DNA from: Oscillospiraceae bacterium
Lineage (GTDB): Bacteria > Bacillota > Clostridia > Oscillospirales > Ruminococcaceae
Reading direction: 5' to 3'
Assembly (NCBI GenBank): GCA_016296505.1
Contig: JAEDJD010000017.1
Span: 1 to 43,260, forward strand
DNA: 43,260 nucleotides
In this document: positions 34,226 through 41,600 of the stretch, piece by piece
Layout: every line of letters starts with the position of its first letter
How positions within the stretch are numbered: position 1 is the stretch's first letter
Position numbers and translations under genes: made by a program
The notes under the pieces: model-generated
Told to the model about the DNA's origin: nothing
The model's input: the letters and a program-made list of their open reading frames with translations, nothing else
The model's database searches: none

Positions 34226-34260
34226 AATCCCTGCGTCTGATTCGGATGCAGGGATTTTAT
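34226..34260 (+). terminator. Terminator after rubredoxin
   Basis: AATCCCTGC (34226-34234) pairs with GCAGGGATT (34248-34256), followed by TTATT. Confidence 0.75.
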
Positions 34261-34300
34261 TATCATTCGGTGAATGTTGTATTCTTCCTGTGAATGCTAC

Positions 34301-34329
34301 TTGACAATAGGCAAAATCTTTGATATAAT
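34301..34329 (+). promoter_or_regulatory. Consensus promoter of pspA
   Basis: TTGACA (34301-34306), 17 bp and TATAAT (34324-34329), both exact. The transcript would begin near 34336 and at once form GCAGC-TAAAA-GCTGC (34340-34354). A consensus housekeeping promoter suggests constitutive rather than stress-only expression. Confidence 0.88.
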
Positions 34330-34410
34330 AAGAATATCAGCAGCTAAAAGCTGCGGTAATAACTTGAAATTCTGAATAAAACTTCGACAGAAACAGGAGG
34401 GTTACTTCAA

Positions 34411-35187
34411 ATGGGTATTTTCCAAAGACTGAGTGATATTCTCAAGGCAAACATTAACGATATGCTCGATAAAGCAGAAGATCCGGAAAAGCTTGTAAAA
34501 CAGATTATTATTGATATGCAGAAAGAGCTGACCAAATCAACACAGGCACTCGGAAAGGCAGTCGCCAGTGAGCGTATGGTCGAAAAGCAGTATCGCAATG
34601 CTTGTGCGGTTTCCTCCAGTTGGGAATCTCGTGCAAAGGCTGCCCTGAAAGCCGGCGATGCAGAGCTTGCAAAAAAGGCGCTTGCCAGCAAGGTTAAGGC
34701 GGATGAGGATGTCGCGAACTATCGCGAAATGTATGAGACCATTTCCAATCAGACCGAGGCGATTCGTTCTCAGGTTGAGGTTCTGAAATCCAAAATGCAG
34801 GAAGCAAAGTCCAGAGAGGCAATGCTGATCGCACGTTCGCAGATGGCAGATACCACGAAAGCGCTTGCACAGTCCCTCAGCGGTATTGATACCAAGAGTT
34901 CGTTCGATAAGCTCTCCAGAATGGAAGAGAAGATTACTCGTAAAGAGGCAGAAGCTGCCGCATTCAGCGAGATTCTTGGCAACGGTAAGCCCGAGGAGGT
35001 TGCGACCTTCGAGGAGTTGGAGCGCAACGCTAAGGTTGATACCGAGCTGGAGCGTTTGATGGCTGAAATGGGTATGGCTCCTGCTGCTACAGCAGATACC
35101 GCTTCCGTCAATGATGAGCTTGCAGCGGCAATTAGCGCGTTGGAGGCAACACCGGCAGAGACACCGATGGAGGTACCGGGCATTTGA
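34411..35187 (+). CDS. pspA: PspA/IM30-family membrane-stress protein
   Basis: The 258-aa protein fits the PspA/IM30/Vipp1 family (ESCRT-III-like), which forms oligomers on the inner face of the membrane and protects it. The N-terminal MGIFQRLSDILKANINDML amphipathic helix and the DPEKLVKQII segment are family hallmarks; a long alpha-helical coiled-coil region spans about residues 25-190. The C-terminal 40 residues are Ala/Thr/Pro-rich and low complexity. It has its own promoter and terminator, with no pspBC-type genes nearby. The ribosome site is CAGGAGG. Confidence 0.92.
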   Translation: MGIFQRLSDILKANINDMLDKAEDPEKLVKQIIIDMQKELTKSTQALGKAVASERMVEKQYRNACAVSSSWESRAKAALKAGDAELAKKALASKVKADEDVANYREMYETISNQTEAIRSQVEVLKSKMQEAKSREAMLIARSQMADTTKALAQSLSGIDTKSSFDKLSRMEEKITRKEAEAAAFSEILGNGKPEEVATFEELERNAKVDTELERLMAEMGMAPAATADTASVNDELAAAISALEATPAETPMEVPGI

Positions 35188-35214
35188 TCCGGATTCTCTT
35201 GATCTGAAACTTGC

Positions 35215-35250
35215 GGCACAGTCTCACAGTCCGTGAGGCTGTGCCTTTTT
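35215..35250 (+). terminator. Terminator after pspA
   Basis: GGCACAG-t-CTCAC (35215-35227) pairs with GTGAG-g-CTGTGCC (35233-35245), loop AGTCC, followed by five T. Confidence 0.92.
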
Positions 35251-35288
35251 ACCGTAAAGATGTGATTCTGACAAAGGGAGGTTTCCCA

Positions 35289-36350
35289 ATGGCTTCAAAA
35301 CGCAGAATCCGCTGGGACCGGATTTCGGTCGCGGCTATTGTTCTGATCATATTGATCTTTTTGTTCGGCTCCTGTATGCAGCATTGCTCGGAGCAGAATG
35401 ATACAGCACAACAGGATTCGATTCCGACTGAGGAACAGCATGATTCAGCAGTGACCGGTACAACGACAACTGCACGGATTGGCGCGGCTGCAACGCTTGC
35501 GAATGTTCCTGTGATTATTACAGATGCAGACGATAATCCGGCAAACCTGACAACCACAACAACTAGTTCCTCTGAGGTGACGACGGAAGAACCTGCATAT
35601 GTGCTTCCTGCTGGCTATGAGGAAGTCTCCGTTGAACCGAGTGATATGTATAAGGGTACGTTGATTTTGGTAAATCAATCGCATCCGAGTCACTTGAGCG
35701 CAGAAGAACTGGATCTGGAACAGGTTTATTATGCCGATGATAAGCCGGAAACCTATGAGATTTCCTATCCGGGACATACCTCGCTTAACCGTGCGGCGCT
35801 TACGAAATTCAATCGTCTGATGAAAGCGTACTATGCCGCAACGAATAATACCGAGATTATGTTCAATTACGGCTATCTTGAGGATGGTAAGGAAAAGAGC
35901 AATCCGGAATCATCGACCGGTCTGGATGTGCAGATTCATCTGAAAAAGGAAAATGGCGGTTATGATTTTGTCAGCAATGAAACGCCGTATTCATGGTTAT
36001 TTGACCATATGGCAAGCTACGGATATACGCTGCGTTATCCGACCGATAAGGCGGAAATAACAGGCGAACGGGGCGGCTATACGGCAATCCGATATGTTGG
36101 CGTGCCGCACGCAGCATATATGGAGGATAATAACCTTTGCCTTGAGGAGTATCTTGATATGCTTCGCGGCAGCCATAATTTCTATACCGGCACGATTCTG
36201 GAATATAGTACGAGTGAGCTGACCTATCATATTTATTATGTTCCTGCTGACGCCGAGAATGATTTTATGGTTCCAGTTCCGACAGCCGGTTCATATGAGA
36301 TTTCCGGCAACAATACAGACGGCTTTATCGTCACCGCCATCGTCGGCTGA
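35289..36350 (+). CDS. VanY-like (M15B) protein lacking the zinc ligands
   Basis: The 353-aa product has one membrane anchor (about residues 14-29), a Thr/Ser-rich linker to about 110, and an outer domain that aligns with D-alanyl-D-alanine carboxypeptidases of the VanY type: YSWLFDHMASYGYTLRYP, then ITG, then IRYVG-PHA and LEEY. The zinc-site residues are changed. The usual SxHxxGxxxD is here PESSTGLDVQ with Ser208 in place of His and Gln215 for Asp, and the ExWH motif before RYVG is GYTA (Gly263, Ala266). A peptidoglycan-binding or scaffolding pseudoenzyme is likely. ATG 35289 lies 6 nt from AAAGGGAGG. Confidence 0.8.
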   Translation: MASKRRIRWDRISVAAIVLIILIFLFGSCMQHCSEQNDTAQQDSIPTEEQHDSAVTGTTTTARIGAAATLANVPVIITDADDNPANLTTTTTSSSEVTTEEPAYVLPAGYEEVSVEPSDMYKGTLILVNQSHPSHLSAEELDLEQVYYADDKPETYEISYPGHTSLNRAALTKFNRLMKAYYAATNNTEIMFNYGYLEDGKEKSNPESSTGLDVQIHLKKENGGYDFVSNETPYSWLFDHMASYGYTLRYPTDKAEITGERGGYTAIRYVGVPHAAYMEDNNLCLEEYLDMLRGSHNFYTGTILEYSTSELTYHIYYVPADAENDFMVPVPTAGSYEISGNNTDGFIVTAIVG

Positions 36351-36395
36351 TAATATAGACGTATTTTTGCATACTGAACATAAGGGGGTGTTTGC

Positions 36396-36941
36396 ATGGC
36401 AGCACAGAAACCGCGGCGCGAAGGCTTCTTTCTGCGCGCACGGGCATGGCTGCAGCGCAGATGCCCTTCTTTCTTTCATCAGCCGGAAGTGATTCTGCTG
36501 CCGCAGCGTGTGCGCTGCTTCGGAAAACGGCTGATGCTTTCCTTGCCGGCGGATTTTTATGCAGTGGAGCAGCAAAAAGGTCAGATTGTTTTTGCCGGCA
36601 GTAAATCCGGCTTGCAGCTGACTGTTATGCGGCTGCCGTTTCGACGTGCGCTGCACAGCATCTCTGCAATGGATTTGCAGCTTGCATTCGGACAGCTTCC
36701 CCTGCCGGAACGTCTGCCGGAGCTTCGCCGCGGCTATATGCGGTATTCGCCGGCGCTGACTGCCTTCTGGGACGCAGAGAAATCAGAAAAAGAAAAAACC
36801 GTCCTGCACCTTGTACAGGTGCGAAAAACGGTTTTTCTCCTTTTATTCAGACAAATTACGCCGGAAAATGAGGCGGCTGTCAATGCCATAATCTATGCAA
36901 TGTCCTTGTTGAACGGAGCTTCGGAAACTGTGGATCAATAA
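36396..36941 (+). CDS. Protein of unknown function
   Basis: The 181-aa product is Arg/Leu-rich with no signal peptide or membrane helix and no motif I recognise; it starts with a basic segment (KPRREGFFLRARAWLQRR). AAGGGGGTG lies about 5 nt before the ATG, and it follows the VanY-like gene by 45 bp, so the two are probably co-transcribed. Its stop lies 7 bp inside the convergent dCMP deaminase gene. Confidence 0.5.
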   Translation: MAAQKPRREGFFLRARAWLQRRCPSFFHQPEVILLPQRVRCFGKRLMLSLPADFYAVEQQKGQIVFAGSKSGLQLTVMRLPFRRALHSISAMDLQLAFGQLPLPERLPELRRGYMRYSPALTAFWDAEKSEKEKTVLHLVQVRKTVFLLLFRQITPENEAAVNAIIYAMSLLNGASETVDQ

Positions 36942-37429
36942 CCCTTGCTGAGATCCTCGGAAAGAGAATCGTCATTCTCAATCCAGTGCGTTGTATCAAT
37001 CGTAAAATGCGTGTTTTTGTCCTGCCGGATGACGACCTTCTCAATTCCGGCATTCAGAATCAATCGCTTACACATCGAACACGGCTCGACGGCTCCGTCG
37101 AGCTGATTCGTTGCTGCGTCGTGGCAGGCGAGATAAAGCGCAGCGCCGAGCAGATCAGCTCTGCTTGCACTGATAATCGCATTTGCTTCGGCGTGGACGC
37201 TGCGGCAAAGCTCATAACGCTGACCACGAGGAATCTGTAAGCGTTCCCGATAACAGTAATCGAGGTCGCTGCAATTTTGTCTGCCGCGCGGCGCGCCGTT
37301 ATAGCCCGTGGAGATGATCTCGTCATTCTTCACGACAATCGCGCCGAATTTCCGACGCAGGCAGGTGCTGCGCTCGGAGACTGCTTCGGCGATATCCAGA
37401 TAGTAATTGATTTTATCCCTGCGATCCAT
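36935..37429 (-). CDS. dCMP deaminase
   Basis: The 164-aa zinc enzyme deaminates dCMP to dUMP, the substrate of thymidylate synthase. It belongs to the cytidine/deoxycytidylate deaminase fold with HAEANAI near residue 79 (His zinc ligand and catalytic Glu) and PCSMCKRLI near 115 (two Cys ligands). The N-terminal GAIVVKNDEIISTGYNGAPRG segment is typical. GGGGGAT lies just before the ATG. It is transcribed alone from 37462-37490 and diverges from rsmA. Confidence 0.92.
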   Translation of the reverse strand: MDRRDKINYYLDIAEAVSERSTCLRRKFGAIVVKNDEIISTGYNGAPRGRQNCSDLDYCYRERLQIPRGQRYELCRSVHAEANAIISASRADLLGAALYLACHDAATNQLDGAVEPCSMCKRLILNAGIEKVVIRQDKNTHFTIDTTHWIENDDSLSEDLSKGY

Positions 37430-37461
37430 GTGCGGATCCCCCTTTTTATATTCTTATTGCT

Positions 37462-37490
37462 ATTATAACATTTTCATACTGAAAATGCAA
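37462..37490 (-). promoter_or_regulatory. Promoter of dCMP deaminase with a palindrome in its spacer
   Basis: On the minus strand TTGCAT (37490-37485), 17 bp and TATAAT (37467-37462). CATTTTCA (37469-37476) and TGAAAATG (37480-37487) form a perfect 8+8 inverted repeat centred on TAC, covering the spacer and part of the -35. Its placement suggests a repressor operator. Confidence 0.6.
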
Positions 37491-37536
37491 GGGGGACGGG
37501 ATAACAAATCATCAATCACGTACAGGAGATAACATA

Positions 37537-38412
37537 ATGCTTGAATTGACCGATATGCAGATTATTCGCACGCTGGCAAAGCGGCATGATTTTTCTTTTT
37601 CAAAAGGATTGGGACAAAATTTTCTGATTGATCCGGAGGTCTGCCCTGAAATCGCAGAATATGGAATTCCCTCTCCGGAATGCGGCGTTTTGGAAATTGG
37701 TACTGGTTTTGGCGTTCTGACGCAGCAGCTTGCAATGAAATCGGAACAGATTGTCGCTGTGGAGCTTGATCGTCGCTTGAAACCTGTGCTTGCCGAAACG
37801 CTTGCGGATTTCAAGAATATCCGTGTAGTCTGGCAGGATATCATGAAGGTTGATCTGCAAGAATTTATCGCGGAACAGTTCAATCAGCGCGAGGTTGCCG
37901 TCTGTGCGAACCTCCCCTACTACATCACATCTCCGATTTTGATGCATCTGCTGGAATCGGATGTGAAGCTCAAAGGCATTACCGTTATGGTTCAGAAAGA
38001 GGCGGCAGAACGGCTCTGTGCGGATATCGGCAGTCGGAGCGCCGGCGCTGTGACTGCTGCGGTACAGCTTCGCGGTACGGCGGAGCAGCTTTTTGAAGTG
38101 CCAAGGGATTCGTTTTATCCCGCGCCAAAAGTAGATTCCGCGGTCATCCGGATTACCCCGTATGAAACGCCGATTTGTCCGGCGGAGCAGCTTGCTAAGG
38201 TGCTGAAAGTCGTGAAGGCAGGCTTTGCACAGCGTCGGAAAACAGCGGTCAACGCACTATCTGCCGGATTGTCGCTTTCTAAGGAGCAGGTTATGACTGC
38301 GCTTTCTGCCTGCGGTCAGAAAGAAACTGTCCGCTTTGAACAACTCGATCGGGAAACGCTTCTGCGCCTGACGGACGCGCTTTCAGTCGCAACTGGAAAG
38401 GAATCGCTATAA
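37537..38412 (+). CDS. rsmA: 16S rRNA dimethyladenosine transferase RsmA
   Basis: RsmA (KsgA) dimethylates two adjacent adenosines near the 3' end of 16S rRNA using S-adenosylmethionine. The 291-aa protein has GQNFLID near residue 25, the SAM-binding EIGTGFGVLT near 53, VAVELDRR near 72, and the NLPYY catalytic motif near 126. FYPAPKVDSAVI near 191 is also typical. CAGGAG lies 9-10 nt upstream. The stop TAA overlaps the ATG of the small ORF that follows by 1 bp. Confidence 0.95.
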   Translation: MLELTDMQIIRTLAKRHDFSFSKGLGQNFLIDPEVCPEIAEYGIPSPECGVLEIGTGFGVLTQQLAMKSEQIVAVELDRRLKPVLAETLADFKNIRVVWQDIMKVDLQEFIAEQFNQREVAVCANLPYYITSPILMHLLESDVKLKGITVMVQKEAAERLCADIGSRSAGAVTAAVQLRGTAEQLFEVPRDSFYPAPKVDSAVIRITPYETPICPAEQLAKVLKVVKAGFAQRRKTAVNALSAGLSLSKEQVMTALSACGQKETVRFEQLDRETLLRLTDALSVATGKESL

Positions 38413-38543
38413 TGGAAACGCTGGATAAAGCTTCCGTGTATTACAACTCCGGACTGATCTTGCTTAGCGCTTTGCAGATATGTATGGCGCATGGCTCGTT
38501 TATCATCTCGGCAGAGCGCCGGAAGATCATCAGCAAAACCTGA
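38412..38543 (+). CDS. Possible 43-aa protein coupled to rsmA
   Basis: The ATG shares one base with the rsmA stop (TAATG) and lies 9 nt after GGAAAGGA (38395-38402). The 43-aa product has a hydrophobic centre (YNSGLILLSALQICM) and a basic tail. It is too short to judge by codon pattern. I do not recognise it. Confidence 0.4.
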   Translation: METLDKASVYYNSGLILLSALQICMAHGSFIISAERRKIISKT

Positions 38544-38676
38544 CCGATCAGACGCAGTAAATGTGCTCTGGATGCCAAAGCCGCTGACAGATTGCCAAGC
38601 AGAACTGGAAAATCAGACGGCAAATTGGCAAAATCCCCGAAAACATCAAAAATCCGCTTTGCAGCGAGGAAAATGC

Positions 38677-38705
38677 TTGACAAATGCTGCAAATTGTGGT
38701 ATGAT
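38677..38705 (+). promoter_or_regulatory. Promoter of rpmG-secE-nusG
   Basis: TTGACA (38677-38682), 17 bp and TATGAT (38700-38705). An inverted repeat TTTGCAGC (38658-38665) and GCTGCAAA (38686-38693) flanks the -35 hexamer. Between 38544 and 38657 I see nothing further. Confidence 0.85.
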
Positions 38706-38711
38706 AATTTT

Positions 38712-38879
38712 ACCTCTTTGCAGAGGCGCTTTTGTTGTGCTCGCAATCTGCCGCTTGCCATGTGCTTCGGCGTCGCCGCAGATTGCTCTCTGTAAAAAAA
38801 AGAGGGAGGCTAACTTTCTTTCGCATTCAGCTCCTAAATAGTGCGGAATGCGGAAAATTTCATACAGGAGGTGCCGACA
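38712..38879 (+). promoter_or_regulatory. Structured leader of the rpmG-secE-nusG mRNA
   Basis: The 168-nt leader starts with CCTCT-TTGC-AGAGG (38713-38726) and holds GCAATCTGC (38743-38751) complementary over 9 bp to GCAGATTGC (38778-38786). No start codon pairs with the GGGAGG near 38803, and the T-tracts are not placed for a terminator. Confidence 0.5.
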
Positions 38880-39029
38880 ATGCGCGTGAAAATCACACTT
38901 GCTTGCACAGAATGCAAGAACAGAAACTATGTTTCTAAAAAGAACAAGAAAAATGACCCCGACAGACTCGAAATGATGAAGCACTGCAGACATTGCAATA
39001 AGCATACGCTGCATAAGGAAACGAAGTAA
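38880..39029 (+). CDS. rpmG: 50S ribosomal protein L33
   Basis: The 49-aa bL33 protein has the start MRVKITLACTECKNRNY and keeps both Cys pairs (CTEC and CRHC), so it is the zinc-binding form, in contrast to the Cys-less form that replaces it under zinc shortage in some Firmicutes. ACAGGAGGTG (38864-38873) lies 6-7 nt before ATG 38880. It heads the operon with secE and nusG. Confidence 0.95.
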   Translation: MRVKITLACTECKNRNYVSKKNKKNDPDRLEMMKHCRHCNKHTLHKETK

Positions 39030-39092
39030 GAATCCGAGAGGCGCTTATCGCAGTTCGGAGTATCCGGCTGCATAGGCAGAAAGGAACGAACC

Positions 39093-39359
39093 ATGGCGAA
39101 GGACAAGGAACTTGCTGTTTCCACAAAGAAGGAAAAAGACAGCAAGAAAAAGGACAAGTCCAAAAAGCAGGGCGGCATTGCCAAGTGGTTCAAGGATCTT
39201 AAGCTTGAACTGAAAAAGGTTGTCTGGCCCAGCAAGAAAACTGTTGTGAACAACAGCATTGTTGTGTTCGCAGCCATGCTCGGATTCGCCGCATTTACAT
39301 TTCTTCTGGATCAGGGCTTCCTTTGGCTCTTCCAGTTTGCAATCAGCGGCAAATCGTAA
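39093..39359 (+). CDS. secE: Preprotein translocase subunit SecE
   Basis: SecE clamps SecY in the translocon. The 88-aa protein has a Lys-rich N-terminus, the amphipathic GGIAKWFKDLKLELKKVVWPSKK region typical of SecE (shown here in its order, residues about 29-51), and a single membrane helix at about 56-82. AGAAAGGA precedes the ATG. Position between rpmG and nusG is the conserved one. Confidence 0.93.
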   Translation: MAKDKELAVSTKKEKDSKKKDKSKKQGGIAKWFKDLKLELKKVVWPSKKTVVNNSIVVFAAMLGFAAFTFLLDQGFLWLFQFAISGKS

Positions 39360-39428
39360 CGATGATGCGATCTGCGAAGCACAATCCAACGCGAAAGCGC
39401 AATGACTGAAGAAAGCAGGGAATTCGTA

Positions 39429-39965
39429 ATGAGTGATCAAGCTCCGAAACCAGAGTGGTATGTGATTCATACCTATTCCGGCTATGAGAATAAGGTTGCG
39501 CAGAGTATTGTGAAGAAGGCGGAAAATCAGCAGCTCACCGAGAAAATCCTTGAGGTGCAGATTCCGACTGAACAGGTGCGCGAGATTACAGACGGCAAGG
39601 AAAAAGATATCACAAGAAAGATTTTTCCGGGCTATGTGCTCGTGCATATGATCCACGATGATGAGGTCGCTTACCTGATCCGCAGTATCCGCGGCGTCAC
39701 AGGCTTCCTCGGTGCAGATCCGAACCAGCCGATCCCGCTGTCACCCAGCGAGATTGCGGCAATGGGCGTTGATCTCGGAACAACGATTGAGATCAATCTC
39801 AGTATCGGAGATTCCGTTCGGATCGTCGGTACTGCAATGGACGGCTTTACCGGTGTGGTGCGCAGCATCGACGTTGAGGAGGGTACCTGCGAGGTGCTCG
39901 TTTCGATGTTCGGTCAGCAGACGCCGACTAAGTTCGCATTGACTGAGGTTGCACGCGATAACTAA
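39429..39965 (+). CDS. nusG: Transcription termination/antitermination factor NusG
   Basis: NusG binds RNA polymerase and modulates pausing, termination and coupling to ribosomes. The 178-aa protein has the NGN domain (WYVIHTYSGYENKVA near residue 9, FPGYVLVHM near 66) and a C-terminal KOW domain (GDSVRIVGTAMDGFTGVV near 132). The KOW loop lacks the usual GPF. ATG 39429 lies 8 nt after AGGG; the ATG at 39402 has a poorer site. The leader of rplK follows. Confidence 0.93.
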   Translation: MSDQAPKPEWYVIHTYSGYENKVAQSIVKKAENQQLTEKILEVQIPTEQVREITDGKEKDITRKIFPGYVLVHMIHDDEVAYLIRSIRGVTGFLGADPNQPIPLSPSEIAAMGVDLGTTIEINLSIGDSVRIVGTAMDGFTGVVRSIDVEEGTCEVLVSMFGQQTPTKFALTEVARDN

Positions 39966-39969
39966 ACCG

Positions 39970-40017
39970 TCTCCGGATGCAGACAGCGCATCCGTAAAAA
40001 ATCGCTGTCGTGGGAGA
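39970..40017 (+). promoter_or_regulatory. Possible pseudoknotted RNA leader of rplK
   Basis: CGGATGC (39974-39980) pairs with GCATCCG (39988-39994) around the loop AGACAGC. GACAGC in that loop (39982-39987) is complementary to GCTGTC (40004-40009) downstream, and the A-rich TAAAAAAT lies between. TCTC (39970-39973) can also pair with GAGA (40014-40017). This is the geometry of an H-type pseudoknot. No known element is claimed. Confidence 0.5.
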
Positions 40018-40080
40018 GATATTCGATCTGAAAAGGTGGATATCCCGCCATACACCACATTATTTGGAGGGTAAAATACC

Positions 40081-40506
40081 ATGGCACAAAAAGTAGTTGG
40101 CTTTATTAAGCTTCAGATTGCCGCAGGCAAGGCAACTCCTGCTCCGCCTGTCGGTCCGGCGCTCGGTCAGCACGGCGTAAATATCATGGGCTTCTGCAAG
40201 GAGTTCAATGAGCGTACAAAGAATGAGGCCGGTATGATTATTCCGGTTGTCATCACTGTCTATGCAGACCGTTCTTTCACCTTTATCACCAAGACTCCGC
40301 CTGCAGCAGTCCTCATCAAGAAGGCTTGCGGCATTGATAAGGCGTCCGGTGTTCCGAACAAGAATAAGGTTGCAACCATCACCAAAGAGCAGATCAAGCA
40401 GATCGCAGAAAAGAAAATGCCTGACCTGAATGCTGCTTCCCTCGAAGCTGCAATGAGCATGATCGCAGGTACCGCTCGCTCAATGGGTGTTGTTGTTGCC
40501 GACTGA
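40081..40506 (+). CDS. rplK: 50S ribosomal protein L11
   Basis: L11 binds 23S rRNA in the GTPase-associated centre with its C-terminal domain. The 141-aa protein shows KLQIAAGKATPAPPVGPALGQHGVNIMGFCKEFN at the N-terminus (recognised as the PAPPVGPALGQ motif) and the C-terminal GTARSMG segment. TGGAGGG lies 7 nt before the ATG. rplA follows after two hairpins. Confidence 0.96.
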   Translation: MAQKVVGFIKLQIAAGKATPAPPVGPALGQHGVNIMGFCKEFNERTKNEAGMIIPVVITVYADRSFTFITKTPPAAVLIKKACGIDKASGVPNKNKVATITKEQIKQIAEKKMPDLNAASLEAAMSMIAGTARSMGVVVAD

Positions 40507-40513
40507 TCCGCTT

Positions 40514-40574
40514 CAGGGCATCGGCCCTGTGGGAGGATTTTTCCGCCGGCCGGAATGCTGAAATTGGCTTCCGG
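40514..40574 (+). promoter_or_regulatory. Two hairpins between rplK and rplA
   Basis: CAGGGC-ATCG-GCCCTG (40514-40529) is a perfect 6-bp stem-loop. CCGGAA...TTCCGG (40550-40555 with 40569-40574) forms a second stem with GC/GC inside and a bulged T. L1 autoregulates its own mRNA in other bacteria, so one could be an L1 site, but I see no firm consensus match. Confidence 0.45.
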
Positions 40575-40610
40575 TATACCACAGAATGATGATAAAGGAG
40601 TATTTCATAG

Positions 40611-41306
40611 ATGAAACACGGTAAGAAGTATGTCGAGAGTGCAAAGGCACTCGAAGCGGCAAAGCTTTATGAGCCGAATGAGGCTCTTGGCACTGTTTGC
40701 CAGCTCGCTAAGGCAAAGTTTGATGAAACCGTTGAGGCGCATATCCGTCTTGGCGTTGATTCTCGTCATGCAGATCAGCAGGTTCGTGGCGCTGTTATTC
40801 TGCCGAACGGTACCGGTAAGTCGGTTCGCGTGCTCGTTTTCTGCAAAGAGGATAAGTATGAGGCTGCAAAGGCTGCAGGTGCAGAGTTCGTCGGCGGTCT
40901 GGATCTCGTAGAAAAGATTCAGAAAGAAGGCTGGATGGAGTTCGATGTCGTTATTGCTTCTCCTGATATGATGGGCGTTGTCGGTAGACTCGGTAAGGTT
41001 CTCGGTCCGCGCGGCTTGATGCCGAACCCGAAGGCTGGTACTGTTTCTCCGGATGTCGCAAAGGCAGTTCAGGAGGCAAAAGCCGGTAAGATTGAGTACA
41101 GACTCGATAAGTCCAATATCATTCACTGCCCGATCGGTAAGGTTTCTTTCGGCGCTGAGAAGCTTGAGGAGAACTTCAATACTCTGCTTGAGGCTGTTGT
41201 GAAAGCAAAGCCGGCAGCAGCAAAAGGTACGTATCTGCGCTCTATCACTGTTGCTTCTACAATGGGCGTCGGTGTTCCGGTTCTCACCACAAAGTTTGGT
41301 GTGTAA
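40611..41306 (+). CDS. rplA: 50S ribosomal protein L1
   Basis: L1 forms the mobile stalk next to the E site. The 231-aa protein has the MKHGKKYVESAKA start, the GLDLVEKIQKEGWMEFD region, and the LGPRGLMPNPKAGTV signature near residue 127. Length fits the bacterial family. TAAAGGAGT lies about 9 nt upstream. Unlike the usual order, rplJ and rplL do not follow. Confidence 0.96.
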   Translation: MKHGKKYVESAKALEAAKLYEPNEALGTVCQLAKAKFDETVEAHIRLGVDSRHADQQVRGAVILPNGTGKSVRVLVFCKEDKYEAAKAAGAEFVGGLDLVEKIQKEGWMEFDVVIASPDMMGVVGRLGKVLGPRGLMPNPKAGTVSPDVAKAVQEAKAGKIEYRLDKSNIIHCPIGKVSFGAEKLEENFNTLLEAVVKAKPAAAKGTYLRSITVASTMGVGVPVLTTKFGV

Positions 41307-41327
41307 TTCTTAATTGTATATGTTTCA

Positions 41328-41368
41328 CAGCGGAGAGGACGGTTTTTTGACCGTTTCTCTCCATGCTG
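41328..41368 (+). terminator. Hairpin after rplA, probable terminator
   Basis: CAGC...GCTG, GGAGAG...CTCTCC and ACGGT/ACCGT (41339-41343 with 41350-41354) build a long stem with a TTTTTG loop. No T-run follows, so termination strength is uncertain. Confidence 0.5.
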
Positions 41369-41389
41369 TTGAGATTTCTGCCAAAACAC

Positions 41390-41418
41390 TTGACAAAATT
41401 CTTTTTTTGTGGTATAAT
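41390..41418 (+). promoter_or_regulatory. Promoter of tRNA-Lys
   Basis: TTGACA (41390-41395), 17 bp and TATAAT (41413-41418), both exact. The tRNA begins 16 nt after the -10. Confidence 0.9.
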
Positions 41419-41433
41419 ATTTAAGTCGTTGAT

Positions 41434-41506
41434 GAGAAATTAGCTCAGTTGGCAGAGCATCTCCCTTTTAAGGAGAGGGTCGAGGGTTCGAACCCCTCAT
41501 TTCTCA
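41434..41506 (+). tRNA. tRNA-Lys (anticodon TTT)
   Basis: GAGAAAT pairs with ATTTCTC; TA, GCTC/GAGC, an anticodon stem TCTCC/GGAGA with loop CTTTTAA, and a TTCGAAC T loop complete the cloverleaf. TTT reads AAA and AAG. The discriminator is A and no CCA is encoded, in contrast to the tRNA-Arg. Confidence 0.96.
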
Positions 41507-41517
41507 CTTGAATGATC

Positions 41518-41553
41518 ACCGTGGATCTGTTTTTTGCAGATTCACGGTTTTTT
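41518..41553 (+). terminator. Terminator after tRNA-Lys
   Basis: ACCGTG-g-ATCTG (41518-41529) pairs with CAGAT-t-CACGGT (41537-41548) and runs into T6. Confidence 0.9.
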
Positions 41554-41600
41554 ATTTGTTTTGAAATAAACGATTTCTGATAATTTGCAATCGAAAATAG

